Source: Pirellulales bacterium (GTDB taxonomy: Bacteria; Planctomycetota; Planctomycetia; Pirellulales; Thermoguttaceae). Taken from it: a DNA stretch of 6,357 bases. The notes beneath the pieces are model-generated. The model worked only from the letters and a program-made list of their open reading frames with translations, was not told where the DNA came from and ran no database searches. The position numbers and the translations under genes were made by a program. Below are positions 6,317 through 6,357 of the stretch, in pieces. The stretch's first letter is position 1. Each line of letters opens with the position of its first letter. Location of the stretch: contig JAUWWA010000117.1 in the NCBI GenBank assembly GCA_030617125.1, forward strand, positions 1 to 6,357, read 5' to 3'.

Positions 6317-6357
6317 GGTACTTCGTTTGACAAGTGGTCGGTAATCAATGTCTCGTC

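Noticed and set aside
6317..6357. A confident upstream start or separate feature at the right edge
   Set aside because: The SecA-like frame stays open here but contains no ATG, GTG or TTG within the window. The residues before the TTG at 6316 show no recognised motif, so I note only that the start may lie outside.

Overview
This is a GC-rich bacterial window with compact coding. I read it as coming from a planctomycete (Planctomycetota, perhaps a Pirellulales-type genome). The hints are a Pro/Lys-linked C-terminal domain on a secreted HtrA-like protease, a stack of signal-peptide-bearing S1C/PDZ paralogues, a short SecA paralogue, and degenerate heptamer repeats at gene borders. The lineage is an inference from gene style; no marker gene is present.

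Layout. Positions 1-3947 hold three consecutive plus-strand genes for exported trypsin-fold (S1C, HtrA/Deg-like) proteins, each with one PDZ domain. The first enters from the left edge, already inside its signal peptide, and has an intact His-Asp-Ser triad plus an extra C-terminal domain of about 200 residues. The second keeps the His but has Glu for the Asp and Ala for the Ser. The third has lost all three catalytic residues. The first and second are 45 bp apart (ATG start). The second and third overlap by ATGA. They look like one operon. Positions 3948-4058 are a 111-bp intergenic stretch made largely of heptamer repeats. Positions 4059-4361 encode a 100-residue multi-span membrane protein of unknown function. 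Positions 4364-6316 (minus strand) encode a 650-residue SecA-family ATPase, convergent with the membrane protein gene and separated from it by 2 bp.

How the genes may work together. The three HtrA-like proteins are all predicted to be exported and to share the trypsin-fold/PDZ layout, with one apparently active member and two apparent pseudoproteases. HtrA proteins assemble as trimers, so the simplest hypothesis is a mixed assembly, or an active protease with two peptide-binding regulators. The SecA-like protein has a full DEAD-type motor but stops just inside the helical scaffold. It lacks the two-helix finger, most of the scaffold, the helical wing and the C-terminal linker, so it is probably not the housekeeping SecA. 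Nothing in the sequence ties it functionally to the protease operon beyond adjacency.

The most interesting points are the graded loss of catalytic residues across the trio, the minimal SecA, and three separate period-7 repeat tracts at gene edges, two of which run into coding sequence.
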